Origin: Ciona savignyi
Lineage: Eukaryota; Chordata; Ascidiacea; Phlebobranchia; Cionidae
DNA length: 64,000 nucleotides
NCBI GenBank assembly: GCA_000149265.1
Contig: CH003428.1
Span: forward strand, 47,723-111,722
Reading direction: 5' to 3'
The translations under genes were made by a program, and so were the position numbers. Every line of letters begins with the position of its first letter. The stretch's first letter is position 1. This document shows positions 48,801-61,100 of this stretch, piece by piece. The notes under the pieces were generated by a model. The model was not told the origin of the DNA. It saw only the letters and a list, made by a program, of their open reading frames with translations, and did not search any database.

Positions 48801-51150
48801 AAATCGTGATTTATCAGTGCCAACGTAACGCTACATAGATTTCAAACGTAAACAATTAACTTTATTATATTCATTTCGACAAGTGGGCCCTGCACCCTTT
48901 GGCGACAACGGCTTTCTACGTGAGTGATAGGCAATTAAGCACATTACGGGCAGCAGTTAAAAGCAAATATTAAAGTCAAAATAGTACGTTTTATATTGTG
49001 ACGTTTTGGAATGTAACTTCAATATCATTAAATACTTTATGACTTGATTAATTTCGCTCACGATTGGCCTGCAAAGCAAAATACAACCGTCCCCTTACCA
49101 CACGTGATCTCTCTAACAAGTAGTTAAGGATGTGACCACCAACAGGTGCTCCTCTGTAATCAAACTCGATGTCCATGTATTTGCCGAACCTTGAAGAGTT
49201 GTCGTTTCTGTGTGTCTTGGCGTTGCCGAATGCCTGCGGACGCCGAGTAGAAGTTTATTGCGGTCCGATGCCATAAAATATGTCAGCTATGCGCTGGTAA
49301 ATTATATGGCCCTTATATTTCTTGCACATGCGCATTAAATTAAAGATCACCAAGAAGCAGCACCTACTTGTAACATGAGCCAAACACATTTGTTGCCTTT
49401 ATATAGTTTTTCATATCGTCAATAAAATACAAAATAGAAACCAAGTACATCGATTTGTTAGTATCAACTAACTAGGTACAGGACACGATATCGTAATACG
49501 AAAAGGTGATGCAATGTACTAGAATAAAGGTTTGGCATTAAACTTTCGGCAATAGAACAGTACTATACACCTCCGACTTGCTTTGGCTTTTTATGAGGCG
49601 TATTATGAATATAACTGGCAAATTATAACATACATGAAATAAACGACGTTTTTATTTGACTTAACTGTATACTGTTGTATAATGGTGATATTGGAACATT
49701 TTCAACAGACAGCATCGCGCAATGCTACGGTATACAGCGCGTTTGGCTCGTACCTTGCCTGGCCGCTGTTACGTCATAATACAAAAACAAAGCGTATGCA
49801 TATAGCGGAAAGCGTTCTCGAAAGCTTCATCGACTATTAACCACATGTGTAACTAATAAAGCGTGATGATGCATTAACGTGATAAGATTCAACGTAATTG
49901 ATTTTATAGGCCGTGTATAAATCAGATAATAAATCATAGGAAAACCAAACCATAAATACGATTAATTAACTGGACTTTACCTCTAGTACTGGGTTGGACT
50001 GTAGGAGCCTACTCTTGATGTACTCGACTTGTTCATTGGAGGCACTGCACACGCTCAGGTATTGCAGTATGTATTTGGAGGCTTCGGTTTTACCTGATCC
50101 AGATTCGCCCGATATCAGAATGCACTGGTTGGATGATTCGTTTCGCATGGAACGGTAGGTGTTGTCCGCTATAGCGTAGCTGTGGTTTGGAAGAGTTATA
50201 TTCCCTTGGCAGTCAATAACGTTTCGTTTTGCTCACACGGTACTTTACGGACGTAAAAGGTAATAAATGTTCAAGCTAGCCGCTCCATACATACAGTTAT
50301 CTCGTCAGACTGCAAGTTTGCGTGGTCAATACCTTCCACTTTCCAAGCACCTTAACAAATATGACCGAATAACCCAATTTAATAATTGGGTGTATAAAAT
50401 CGTAAACAATTAACGGCTCTATAGCATCCAACTAAATTCAAGTTTTACCACTTGCACTAAAGGCAGGCACGAAATAACGGACTATAACATTGCTAAACTG
50501 TTTACAAAATTTCCCTCGGTTTAAGATAACCGATAAATCCTACAAATGGACTTCGCGTCATAGAAGACAAAATTAATTTACATATCAGCCCAAACATGCA
50601 GCGAACAATAAAACCGATAGAGTTGCTTACACGTGCGGTGGCATTTCATAGAAGTTGACACCCTGATATTTTTCCATGTGGTACGGTGTGTAGAAGCCCA
50701 GCTGCTGGTACGGGTTGACCGAGACTAAAACCGAGCCGATGTAAGTCTGTGAAATTTTATTTCAGGAGAGTTAAATTTTGTTAGAATACTGTTTTTTTGT
50801 TAGAATAAAGTTCAGAATATATAATTTTTAATGCAATTACAAGGAAAAGCAGAAACGTTTTTTTTTGTCCGTATGTGCTTAAAATATGAATTTTATATAA
50901 ATCTGAGTTCTCCGCCAGTGTTTTTCGATGCAGACAAAAAGGTCCGGTCGGATCGTGGTCGTGGTACAAAATCTTCATTTTTTGGTCAAAACTTTCACGT
51001 ATAAAAACATAATCACAAACTTACGTAAATCAATTTTTCTTTGAAGCGTTTCTTGATGTTATTTAGAAATGCGGTTTCACTTTGATAGTCTTCTAGTAAC
51101 ACCAAATCTTGGACCCCCACCCTGTCCCTTGCTGTCAGCGCCCCTTCCAT
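39841..51150 (-). CDS. MYO1C: Class I myosin, MYO1C/MYO1H type, 21 coding exons, complete
   Basis: Coding exons in transcript order: 51025-51150, 50631-50746, 49981-50179, 49099-49233, 47796-47921, 47282-47380, 46812-46925, 46408-46599, 45685-45858, 45312-45484, 44983-45077, 44282-44390, 43848-43972, 43316-43433, 42930-43101, 42546-42718, 42252-42411, 41421-41598, 41026-41223, 40340-40605 and 39841-39858. They join in phase to 1021 residues. The start [20 protein letters not shown] is almost identical to short-form human MYO1C. The motor has the P-loop GESGSGKT at about 105-112, switch [11 protein letters not shown] at 157-166 and switch [10 protein letters not shown] at about 379-386. A neck with about three IQ-type segments (from about residue 692) binds calmodulin. 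A basic TH1 tail, ending VVVAPAR, binds membrane phosphoinositides. The protein should link actin to membranes and exert tension. A 5' UTR acceptor at 51169 implies an upstream leader exon or trans-splicing. The vertebrate paralogue (1C versus 1H) cannot be settled here. Confidence 0.96.
44592..44913. mobile_element. hAT MITE in a MYO1C intron
   Basis: Ends CAGTGTTTCCCAACC and GGTTGGGAAACGCTG are inverted with one mismatch. They are flanked by a perfect 8-bp duplication GTTTAAGG (44584-44591 and 44914-44921). At 322 bp it is far too short to encode transposase. It lies between exons 11 and 12. Confidence 0.9.
45541..45668 (-). repeat. Truncated SINE with clear tRNA-like head, in a MYO1C intron
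   Basis: On the - strand it starts GGCTGGTTAGCGCGTTGG, a good RNA polymerase III A box, followed by GTTAGCCG where a tRNA anticodon would lie. The body then goes to GCCGCCTAAACCCAG, shared with the SINE at 63785-64000. It ends about 16 bases from the splice donor of exon 9, within a 200-base intron. Confidence 0.7.
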
Positions 51151-53934
51151 TGTTTGTACCGAGTATCTCTGCAGGGGAAGTTAGTTAGAAGATGAACTGC
51201 GACCTTCCAGATTACGATAACTGCTATATGGCGGAGACGTATCTTGCGTCTCATGCAACAATGTTTACTTATTGCATTTTAATACGGTATACACGAAGCT
51301 CTCATTGTTGGCGTCTACCGTTTGATGACGTTTATTTGTAATTTAAACCGATACGCTACATAAATATAATATATATAAGAAATATTCTATTTCTCCATAC
51401 ACTTATAATGTTGAATATATCGATGAAGTACTTAATTAAATGGAAAATAAACATAAAACAGAACATAATTACACGTAATACAAATAGTATATCATTGATC
51501 AATACTTACTTTTGTAAGACAAAATTAAAATTTCAGCTTTCGGGCATTCAAGCAACCTTTAACACAAAGTACTAAAACTAAAATAATCGTTAAAAGAAAA
51601 ATTTAACTTTCCAAATATGTATTCTTTTACAGAAGCTGGAAGATGAAAACAGACAACTCATTAGTCACAGAAACTGTATTAAAATTTCATTACGTGTCCA
51701 TAGTTAGGCTGCTCGTGAATTGACGAGACTGGCAGCGAAAGTCAATTAGCACGTAACGAGTAACAGAAGCCGGTTGTAAAACTTCACAAATTGCTTGGCG
51801 CTCAAGACGTCGCTCGTGCCTCCACTGCTGTGGCTCGAATACAGGAAGCCTAGCTACTCGATTTAAAATTCAATGACGGGAAATACTATATGTTTTCGGT
51901 TACGTCACACTAAACAAGAGCAATGAAATAGATTCATCTAATCCTATTGCTTTGAATATTTAGCAGACTCTGTTATTTCCTGAACTGAAAATCATAGAAT
52001 AGATACCCGTAAAAGTAACACTATAAACGACAAGTTCTATGTGACACATATTTCTTCCGTACATAACAAAAACAGTTTCATCAGGATTGTGTTTGTGTAC
52101 CAACGAATACGCAATGAGAGACCTGCGGCCTGAAGTCAATATACGAATACGAGTTAACGTAAACACTGAAACACTTCTTATCAAGCTACACACGGCTATC
52201 TATTTGTAGCCAGAGCGAGTTTTCATCTACGCACTTCAGCCATTTCAGTATTACGTCATCGCATTTTTGGCGGGAGCGACCGAGCATACGTCATTCATTA
52301 GTCTACAAGGCGCAAATTATTAACTAAGCGTGCATTAAAAAATGACGTAATGAATATTCAAGGGCGCTATTAAACCATGAGCGTCATTACTTCGTGGTTT
52401 GGTTGGGTCGTTTACGCACGCGGGGATCGAATAAACAATTTTCAACTAAAGAAACTACTAGAAGTGGATTACTCTTTTTTATCCACCACAATATAGGCGT
52501 TTTGCTTTGCGATATTTAAGCAGTCCTTGTATACATAATTATATTATTAATCAACACTCTTGTACAATATTTTAAGCATAAGTATACTACATCTAGTATC
52601 AAAACGGCAAAGCTTACTTGGCGGTAAAACCTAACAATATTCAATTACATTGGTCTTTCTGTTAACTCATTATAAAACGGAATCTAACTTATTTTTATGT
52701 ACTACGTGCTCACTCTGCCTTCACGCAAAACGTGCGAGATTGGACAACTGAACTCTTCGCAGCGTGACGATACAGCCAACTGCTATGCCGCTAGTTGCTA
52801 ATTGGTGAAACGAGAATAATGCTGTAATGCAAACGAAGAAAGGAAAAAGTCGGCACTTCAACTCGACAAACAGAAGATAGTTTACCTGAGCTACAGTGCT
52901 AAAGGCCACACCCAAATTCAATTCATCGCAATGGCCATATTTGATTCTAAGACAATTCTATTGGGGTAATGCTAACATAAAACTAAATTCCCTTTATTCA
53001 GAACTGGTGCAAAACAAACATAAAGTGTCCATTAGTCAAGAAAACGGTACGCTACAGCCTACAGCTTATGTTTAAACACTATTTTATTGAAACATACTTT
53101 AGCTAAAAGGCCATTGCTTGAAAAATAAATTCTAGAGATTGATAGAGCGTGTCTATAATCTGTACGCCTTGTGTGAGCTGTTGAAGTTTGTAGTTCACAC
53201 AATACAGTACACGAACACGACTAGACTGCAGGTTAACGCCGATAAGATTTCGATGCAGCAACCATTTCAGGTAATGTAATCGATTGACAAATATGCTCGA
53301 ATGCTAATCAAAGCAGAGTCAATGTCCTCAATACGTAAACAAAAGTAAAAAAATTATATTCGTATTAAATCTCCATTACCTTTGAGTAGAATTTGAATCG
53401 CGACGACCATGATCGGCCAAGCCGCTCCGGGCTGTTCGCTGGTGTTGGCGAGTACATAGTGCGAAAATCGACGATTTCGGTAAAGTTGGATAATTAATTT
53501 ACAACCAATCCGAAGCACTACTTCAAACAGACTGTGCGTGGATCGAATAAAAGGGACCATAAGCTGCAAACTTCCTATACATTTCCGAAAAATTGAGCGA
53601 CGCTGTCAGTACTAATGGATGCTAGAAACGCGTTTAATTGAAATAGAGCAGCGTGGCATTTACATCGCCCGTCGCACTTCAACGTTACCAGAATTAACAC
53701 GAATTACGGTAGATGCTTTTATCACGTCTTCAAATCTACGGTAGTATAACGTTAAAATGAAGGAAAATTGCAATTTGTTCAAGAAATATGTGATGTGTTA
53801 GGTTCTAATTATGACGTCACAAAACGGAACCTTTTCTTGTTTTGTTAGAATTTACTTATTTACATATTTCAAATACATCAATAAACAATGGTCCAAATGT
53901 GAAATGTATAGATGTATAGACAACCAATGGGCCT

Positions 53935-54190
53935 GGTGGGTCATTCAAAGTGTGACAATCCACACTAACTTCTTGGTAGTCGGGTGTGTCTTTGAGTAAG
54001 GCACTTTTCTGTCTTTGAGTAAGGCACTTTTCCCTGGTATGAACAAAAACTGTAACATTGGAACTTAATCATTTCCAACACACTTCTGGTAACCATGCTG
54101 TAAGCATGAATGATTCAAATGATTGACTGTGTTTTAGCAACCCCTGATTTGCCTACTCCGGCGATAAAATTTAATATCCTATTTATATTC
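53935..54190 (+). repeat. Diverged SINE-like sequence with an internal duplication
   Basis: GTCGGGTGTGTCTTTGAGTA, then AGGCACTTTTC twice, CCAACACACTTCTGGTAACC, and a tail GCGATAAAATTTAATATCCT. The order fits the SINE family but identity is low. TCTTTGAGTAAGGCACTTTT is directly repeated. Confidence 0.45.
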
Positions 54191-54308
54191 CAGAAGCATG
54201 CTACAGCAGCATGCTTACTACACTAAAGTTTCTGATTATTGGTGAACAAATGTTGAATTAACCACATAATACATGTCTCTCAATACCATATACCACCACA
54301 CAGTTTGC

Positions 54309-54328
54309 ATATATATATATATATATAT
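54309..54328. repeat. (AT)n microsatellite
   Basis: Ten perfect AT dinucleotides in the intergenic region. Confidence 0.9.
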
Positions 54329-56778
54329 GTCTATTAATATTGGTAAAATATTTAAGTGATTGTTTTTATCTTTGATTTCAGGAAATAAGGTGCTGCCTCA
54401 ACCACACACAACTTAATCAAGTTTGATTAATACAAAAATAAACAGAATACATTTCTTGCATAAAAAGTATACATACTTGAAAACATTACAATTGCCACTT
54501 CTATTATATATAGAATCGTTTACAGTGTTGTTATTTAAAAGCCAGCATGAAAAATTTAATAATTTTTCACCAATTAAAATACTTATCTCAAGTAAATAAT
54601 TTATGGAAGTTGAAAATTGTTATTGGTGTTGGTAATAAATCTTTATATGTAAAAAGTAAAACAATAATTTCTGTATATATACTTATATAATACACACCCA
54701 GTCATGTTTAATACAACCTCTTTATATAATTTCCAAATTGACTATTTTCCTGTTAGTTACCGAAAAATTAATTTTAATAGAAGGTACCAGTTGGCCAAGG
54801 CAAATTGGGTTAATACTAGTAACCAGTATAATTGATCAAAAAAACATGTGTTGACATTTGTTCATAATACAGACAGTGTGTATACTGTACTATACAATCC
54901 TTTTCTTTCATAACAAGTCCGACCAAATTAACACAAAAACCACAACAGTTTCTTTTACAAATAAAACCACCACATGGCATAATATGCAAAATAAATATGA
55001 TTACTGTTTATGTTAACACTAAAAGTATGGTAATATAGTTAAATTTTAAAGTTTTTACACTTTTAATCCGACCGACTGAACTACTTTTTGTTGTAAGATC
55101 TAAACATCTTCTTGAGTCTGTAAAAACTAACATCCGATTACTGCAAAAACACTTTCACAAAACAACCGCTTTTTAAAATTCCCGTTTCAGCACACATGAG
55201 TGAATTCTACTTCTTTGATCGGAAACACAAGTGCTAAGAAGTAAAAATAATCTTGACAACGGTACACAACCCACTTTTTTCTCTTCCTCTCTCTATTACC
55301 GGTTCCAGACCAGCTGTTGCGTCTGTCTCGTCATAAAAACTTCGGTCCGCATTTGACTACAGTGGGTAATTCCACATATCGGCCATCCGTCAAGTCAATT
55401 ATTTTGACATAAATTGAACTTGGAATTTTTTGTCACAAAACAAACAATTGGTATTTATTATTTCGCCACCCTTTAATACCATACTGATTGCATATTTTTT
55501 GAATTTTGATAGGTACCACTGTACCATCACTATTATTGGCCGTATGGTGGAATAAGCAATTAAGATATATTGGACTCTTGGCAAACTTTCCATGTGGATG
55601 TGCCTAGGGAAAGCCTAAAAAATCAACGCGTTACGCTATAAAAATACGCTAATCTCCCCCAACGACGAAGACCAAATACAGTGCTGCTAAAGATTACGAA
55701 TATTTATTTAATGAGGGTCAAATTAAACTTGAAAGCAAGTTTAAATGGCTTTGAGTGACTTGTGGATTCAAGTTGTGTCTATTATTGGCATCTGCACACT
55801 ATATGGCTAGTAAAACGAACAGACAATTCGAACATGATTTACCATCCACTAATTTGCTTCCAATGGCTTCTAGTTTAGTTGTATTTTCCCCTCATTCTTA
55901 CGATAATAAAGATAAGAGTGATTATTAATTACAAAATATACCTACTGCAGTTAAAGTTTGTCAGTATAAATACACACGATATAATGGGTAAAAACAAGGC
56001 ACAGTGGTTAATACTAAAGAAAATTACAAATTAAGATTATTTATTTTAGAGATTAAAGAAAAGTGTGCATTAAAGCTCGACAATACTAAAACGTAAAGTT
56101 CCTTTAGTAAAAATATTGGCCCAAAAAGCGTAGAACAGTATTCCAAAAATACTTTTAGCAAACAAAAAAACTTTCTTTGCACAATTAACTGTAAAGCTGC
56201 AATTGATGTTATAACATGTGGTTAGTAAATTATTCTGACAAGTTAAATGGGCATATATTTTGTTATGTTGTGTATTAGCAGCACCGTGCGGACAAGATAC
56301 GAGACAGTAACTAACCTTGATCGGAGTTGCAACTTTTTGCGACCGAAATATTTGATAGGAATGTAGCGGTGTCTTTGTTGAATTAACGTTGAAAGATAGT
56401 ACCTTCTGATTATGCTTTTGTGATTCTTTATCTAAACATGTAAACGACATAATTCTTAGGTTAGCACACAGGCGGCAGGTTACGTGGATGATAGATCGTT
56501 CGCCGAAACGTAATAGGATTTAAAACTACCGTCTTGGTAGTCGGCTGTGTCTTAAAAAACTCTGAACACACGTTTGCCCATGAATCCGGTCGTTAAAAGG
56601 GTGAACAAACATTGTTGCAACTTTCAACTTACTTTAACAGCTCCGATCACCAATAATAATCAATGTTGTTGCTCAATACAACAACAAATCATATTCCCTT
56701 GCATTGTCTGTGGGTAACTCCACTATGGGTTGTGAGCACGAGGTAATCTGAAGTTATATATAAACATATGTAATATAT

Positions 56779-57104
56779 TCAATTAAGTCTACACTTGCCT
56801 AAGTTTCTCTCCAGTTTTGGTGGTTCAACTAGCTGTATTTTTAACCTCGGGTTAATAGTTGGCTGAACGTATATGATGTTGTGATTGACGTCGGTAGCCT
56901 GTTTAATAACCCTCTCATGAGGTTGGATAATCGCTGTTGTGGACTTGATTGGCCGATTAACAAACTTATCAACATCATTATCAATGACTTCCTGTACTTT
57001 CGATGGCGTTACGGTAGCTAAAAATAAGAGCGTCAAGTAGCCAAAGAACCCAACATGGGCGCAGTCTATATAATACCTCTACCTTTGCTTCCACCAGAAC
57101 CCAT
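56779..57104 (-). CDS. Unrecognised 86-residue protein with N-myristoylation-type start, 2 exons
   Basis: Exon 57083-57104 and exon 56779-57017 are separated by a 65-base GT..AG intron (CTTATTTTTAG acceptor) and join in phase. The protein starts MGSGGSK, a good N-myristoyltransferase substrate pattern (Gly2, Ser6, basic at 7), so it is probably anchored to the cytoplasmic face of membranes. The remainder (ATVTPSKVQEVIDNDVDKF, later HERVIKQATDVNHNIIYVQP, PRLKIQLVEPPKLERN) is hydrophilic with no membrane segment and no cysteine except near the C-terminus (GKCRLN). I do not recognise the family. The uninterrupted second-exon frame and clean phase support a real gene. It lies about 1 kb downstream of the RILP-like gene on the same strand and is independent of it. 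Confidence 0.65.
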
Positions 57105-58109
57105 AGTTGACCGCTTAAAGCTTCTCCAGTCGTGCAATCTTTTCGAAATGAGGCAACTTTGCAAAGGAAGCACTACCGTTCTCAAAAACGGTTGTTAAAT
57201 TATGGATGGAGTCGCAACTTGACGCTGTAGCGCTTTTGGCAGCACGGCTACTCAAAATAATTAAGTTTACATTTGACCACCACTGCACAACCACAGAATA
57301 CTAAAGTGAGGCTGATTGTGGGAATTATGGTAGGTCCGTTTTGTATTTGTTGTTGTTAGATACTACCAACACCAGTAATTGTTTCTCACCAAACCTTTTT
57401 TGTTGATTCCGTGTTATGTTTTTAATTTTTTTTTAAATATTAAAAAAACTAATGTTCAGTAATACGTATACGGTATTATTACAACTCCACAAATTGTTTT
57501 TATTTAATCTGAATTTTTATCATGATGAAACTATAATAAACACGTGGTCTTGAGATTCATCTAGTATGGGTAAAGCCAATTATCGAAAGCTTGAGTATAT
57601 ACCAACGTGGTTATACGGATTTGGCCTAAGCATGATAGTAATTGAGATGTATAAATTCGCTTAAAGCGAATGTCCGTAACTTAAGTTTAACAACGGTTAA
57701 TTGTTAAATGACCAAATGTTAAATAGCAAGACAAAATTTAAAAAACAACCATAATTAAAAAATCTCAACGATTTTGTGAGTTCATATCACTATTGTTGTT
57801 TATATCACGCAGCAGATAAATTTGGATTCAACATTTATTGCAAGATGGGCGGGAGCACTGATCAGTGATTTAACAGCAACAACGATGGCATATACTTCAC
57901 ATGGGAAACATTGGAACAAAAATATCTATACAGTGATTCAGTAAGCTATGAACAAGTATAAGGCAAAGTTAAACGGAAAATAAAATGTTGAAGTGACATG
58001 ATACAATATATCACAAGTACATATATAAACTTACAGAACTCGTGAAAGTTGGAACTTAGTACTGATGCTGTAAACGGTATAAGTGTAAACGAGGAAAATT
58101 TACGAATAA
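57105..58109. other. Spacer between the RILP-like gene and the 86-aa gene
   Basis: It should hold the 3' UTR of the RILP-like gene (AATAAA on the - strand at 57834-57839, about 270 bases past the stop) and the promoter of the 86-aa gene. No repeats or other genes seen. Confidence 0.5.
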
Positions 58110-61100
58110 TCATGGTGAAAAGTCGTTTCTTTCATCACACGAGGCCGTGGCGCCCATTTCGGATATTCGTTGAACTTCGGATGCTGTCACTGTTACATCA
58201 GGAAGAAGCTGTCGAATGTCGTTCTTGTCTAACAAGTTTGTGTCATCTTCTATCACTTGGTGTCGCGGTGGAGTTTCCTTGGCCACTTGTGGTTGCTTCA
58301 TCTGTCGATCTCCCCCGGTTAAGTAGGAAAAACTGATGAAAATAAAAAGAAATAATCCCAATGATTAATTCCAGCATATATATTCGTTGATATATCTGTA
58401 ATATGGTCAAACTAGAACCCCAAAGAAATATAACAAAACATGGTGACAACATAAGAAGTACATTTTTAGCAAGGATTGGTGTGTTGGGGTTAGTAAAACC
58501 AGAATCTGGAAACTAATTATTACACTAAATTTACTACAACAGTTATAATTAACCCTCAAAAGACAACCAGAAGTTTCTATTTATGAAAAGTGTGCCTTGT
58601 ATGTTGTGTATTTCATTCTTACAAACTATCTTTGTGATTTGACTTACAATCTACGTATTCCACTTTGATGAGGAAGATTATTGTTCCTCTCAGCTTGTTG
58701 CTTCGATTCTTTGAGCTCGGAGTCTCCCAGTTCCTCCCAGGAGTCATCACTGGAGGAAAAGAAGGATTAATTGGGTCTAATTGGAAAAGTACAGCGGTAC
58801 ATGATGGTCATGTGCTGAAAGGCAAAGGTCATCCTGATTCAGACTGTGACTCATCCCTAGACTTGTAAATTCCTGCAATCCCAGTTTCTAGTCAATAGAA
58901 ATAAATGAAAATTTGTTTCTCATTTTTTTAGTTAGTCCATGCACGAAAACAAAACCAATCATGGGTAAAAATATTGCACACCAAATTTACCCAAAAACTA
59001 TATACGGAACATTAATAAGTATTGATAATATTAATCACTTTAAAGCATGCATTTGTTATTTTATGTGTAGTCATGCTAAGAATTTTTATCAATTTTATTA
59101 AAAATACAGGAAAAGCCTGCGATTCATCATGCAATATCGATCAGTTAAATGTAATACTCTTCATCTAGGTGTTTTAAAATCAAAATAAATTTCATAACAA
59201 CAATTTTGAAAGTTATATAAAAAAGTTATATAATTGAGAATTCTGGCTTTGAGTATTTTGCTAAGTGAAAACATTAAATGGAATGAAACTTACTATCCAT
59301 ATTTCCGTGCCACTCTGTCGCACCACCCAAGTGAAGATATAGAAGAAAAAATTACAATTAAATTTTGGTTCATGCGTACATGTGTTTGTTAATTTGTTAA
59401 TAAAATAAAATTGTGTGTTCACACGGAAAATAAAGTTTAAATTAAAAAAGAATTTAAAATGATCTAACTCTGTATTTTAATACACAAATTTTATTGCAAA
59501 AAAAAATCCTGAAAAATTAAAAATAGGTCAACACAATCAAAAGAATAATTGGCATTTCCCATCATGAAAACATTGTTCAATTTATTGTGAAAATATTACA
59601 ATAAGACTGTAACGTTTTGGATTATTTGAAAAATAAGTGTTGTGCTTTGTTTTTTTTTATAATTGATAAAAGTTCTAATCATGTACTCAAGGGCTTGGTG
59701 TGAAAAAAGATGCTTAAAAATAGTTAATAATATATTTTAGGATTTATTTCAATTAAAAACAAATTTTTATGCTTACTTAGCAGCAGCATACACAATGTCC
59801 GGAATAAAACATGCTTTATGAACAACTTAAAAATCCTGTGCAACATCTAACATGTCAGTGTTCATTAAATGCTGTTTGAAGAATAATACATAAATATCTG
59901 CACTTATCAAAAGTAAACAAGACCATTCTGCTAACTACATACAAACCCTCTATAAAATCGAAGTTCTTCTTCCAGCAGGAAGCATTCAGCTTTTAATTTG
60001 TTTCGATCGTTCAAAACTTCCTGCAACTCCTGTAGTGTGTATCTTGGTCGGTTTGGGTCGCTCAGATCGATGACCAGTTTGTTTGCAAGCAATGGATCAC
60101 CTGGCCACTGGGATATGGAAGGTGGTGATTTAAACTGTATTTCATCAATTTTAAGTTTGTTTTTTTTTAAATCCAAATCCAAGTAGATGAATAGCTGCAA
60201 AAACTAGTGCTGGTGGATACATTTTTTAGATAACTTTTTCTCAAAGGTCCATTCACTCAATTTGGAAATAATTCGGTAGTTTAAAATCAAACTATCACTT
60301 CTTATTGACATAATTTTTCCATAAATTTGCCCCTGTTCTGGCACATATGCCTCACAGTAAGTTTTTAGCATTGTTTTTCTATATTCTTTTGCAGAGATCT
60401 TAAATGATGCTAGTGATTTTTATACTGAATTTACAGTTTTGGATTACAAAGTCAATTCGTGTTGCCAAAGTTTAAAGATTTTATAAAAGAATTATATTAT
60501 ATTACCTATTAATAAAACATGAATTATTATTAATGTATTATTCAAGGTTATACTAAATAAAAAAAGCCAAATGACAAATTCCAACTTTATTCGATCTACC
60601 TTATCAACATCAGTGGGTGGAGCATCCACTTCAACAGGTTCCGTGGTTGATGCCGAAGACCTAAGTTTGTATAAAAATTACAAAACATAATGGTTCTGTT
60701 ACTAAATGGTAAAAACCTAACATGTTAGAAATTCTATTCCTAATATGAACGGTTACAGATGAAGATTTTAAGTTAAAATGAACAATTTAGTGATATGTAG
60801 CCTACCTGTTCATTTTGAACAGAATTTAATATTGAAACAACTTTTTAATAACTTTTAAAATAAATTGACCACCCCCCTTTCAAACTCACCCAGATCTAAT
60901 TTTCATATCTGTAATAAGTTTGGGTTTGGTTTGTAGTTTGGCCTCCAATTCACTTTTTTGTTGAATGAGATTTTTTCCTTGAACTTCGAGCACAGCTACC
61001 TTGCGCCGAATATCAACGTTCAGTTTGCCAAGTCTGTTGACTTGGGACTGAAGCTAGAAATGGGATGTTGAAAGTTATGTTGCATCAATAACATAGTTAC

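Larger units (their letters stand above)
51169..56778. other. Region upstream of MYO1C and downstream of the 86-aa gene
   Basis: No gene recognised over about 5.6 kb. It should hold the MYO1C promoter and any 5' leader exon. Diverged SINE-like pieces occur at about 53935-54190 and 56520-56755. An (AT)n run lies at 54309-54328. A 126-codon open frame at 56070-56450 (-) sits where the 3' UTR of the 86-aa gene would be and has no recognised similarity. Confidence 0.5.

Noticed and set aside
56070-56450. 126-codon frame on the - strand
   Set aside because: No recognised similarity; it falls in the probable 3' UTR of the 86-residue gene.
58665-58868. + strand frame of 67 codons
   Set aside because: It is antisense to a RILP-like exon and the adjoining intron; the - strand reading matches a known family.
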